64,000 bases of DNA from Nocardioides panzhihuensis. GTDB lineage: Bacteria > Actinomycetota > Actinomycetes > Propionibacteriales > Nocardioidaceae. Position numbers and translations under genes: made by a program. The stretch lies in assembly GCF_013408335.1 (NCBI RefSeq), contig NZ_JACBZR010000001.1:5791501-5855500 (forward strand), written 5' to 3'. The notes under the pieces were generated by a model that saw only the letters and a program-made list of their open reading frames with translations, ran no database searches and was not told the DNA's origin. This document shows positions 63,955 through 64,000 of this stretch, in pieces (within the stretch, counting starts at the first letter, position 1; each line of letters opens with the position of its first letter).

Positions 63955-64000
63955 CGGCTCGGGTTGCGACCAGAAGTGGCCGGGCGGGTATGCCCCATGC

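Overview
The window is GC-rich DNA from an actinobacterium. The most likely source is a member of the Propionibacteriales, close to Nocardioides; this is inferred from gene content, codon use, many GTG/TTG starts and many leaderless genes, and not from any rRNA marker. About three quarters (1-47860) is ordinary chromosome. The last quarter (47860-64000) is mobile DNA integrated at a tRNA-Ala gene.

Chromosomal part, left to right. Iron/cobalamin-type ABC importer genes, cut by the window edge (1-1371). A flavin reductase and a tandem Nudix protein (1496-3672). A facing pair of 21-bp repeat arrays (3642-3830). A transporter plus ornithine-cyclodeaminase-like operon, divergent from a large FAD/Fe-S hydroxyacid dehydrogenase (3839-9122). 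A 28-residue membrane peptide, a methyltransferase and a secreted propeller in one coupled run (9305-11555). serC, an acetyltransferase, a PhzF protein, a ribbon-helix-helix protein, citrate synthase and pdxH (11572-16333). Then comes a seven-gene, almost fully overlapping minus-strand operon, PnuC - NadR - MoxR AAA+ - unknown - metallopeptidase/VWA - unknown - PaaK/CapK-like adenylate-forming enzyme (24108 down to 16363). It starts beside a cluster of very long perfect palindromes. After it lie a subtilase, a TetR-controlled heterodimeric ABC exporter, and a compact unit with its own promoter, an extreme Shine-Dalgarno, a 12-codon ORF, two folded domains and a T-run (30591-30809). Next are a MarR/DHA2 efflux pair, an IdeR/DtxR regulator, a sirtuin, a LuxR response regulator and tRNA-Arg(CCU). 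The block ends with a cell-envelope and division neighbourhood: LCP ligase, MscL, SAF protein, FmdB, 5-FTHF cyclo-ligase, UDP-glucose pyrophosphorylase, MoeA/Glp, MoaC, MoaB, RimJ-like and a SepX/GlpR-like membrane protein.

Mobile part. An 11.9-kb actinomycete integrative and conjugative element (AICE) lies between 46-bp direct repeats (attL 47891-47936 in tRNA-Ala, attR 59752-59797). It has integrase and Xis, a replication module (DUF3631 ATPase plus primase-polymerase), a SpdB-like protein, an FtsK-like TraB translocase, a string of small co-directional genes, and a divergent cargo/regulatory pair: a GntR-P-loop kinase fusion and a guanylate-kinase-like protein. Two non-random short-motif clusters stand out. 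Twelve copies of a 9-mer sit inside a small coupled ORF (49404-49611). Eleven GTAGC/GCTAC motifs sit in the only sizeable gap, next to traB (53370-53550). A 22-bp near-identical direct repeat lies about 70-80 bp inside each att core. Immediately beyond attR is a second Xis-integrase pair and more mobile-type genes, suggesting tandem or nested integration.

Leaderless expression is a recurring theme: a TANNNT hexamer lies 6-7 nt before the start codon, with no Shine-Dalgarno, at about ten genes. At 42635-42644 one palindromic -10 appears to serve two divergent leaderless genes.
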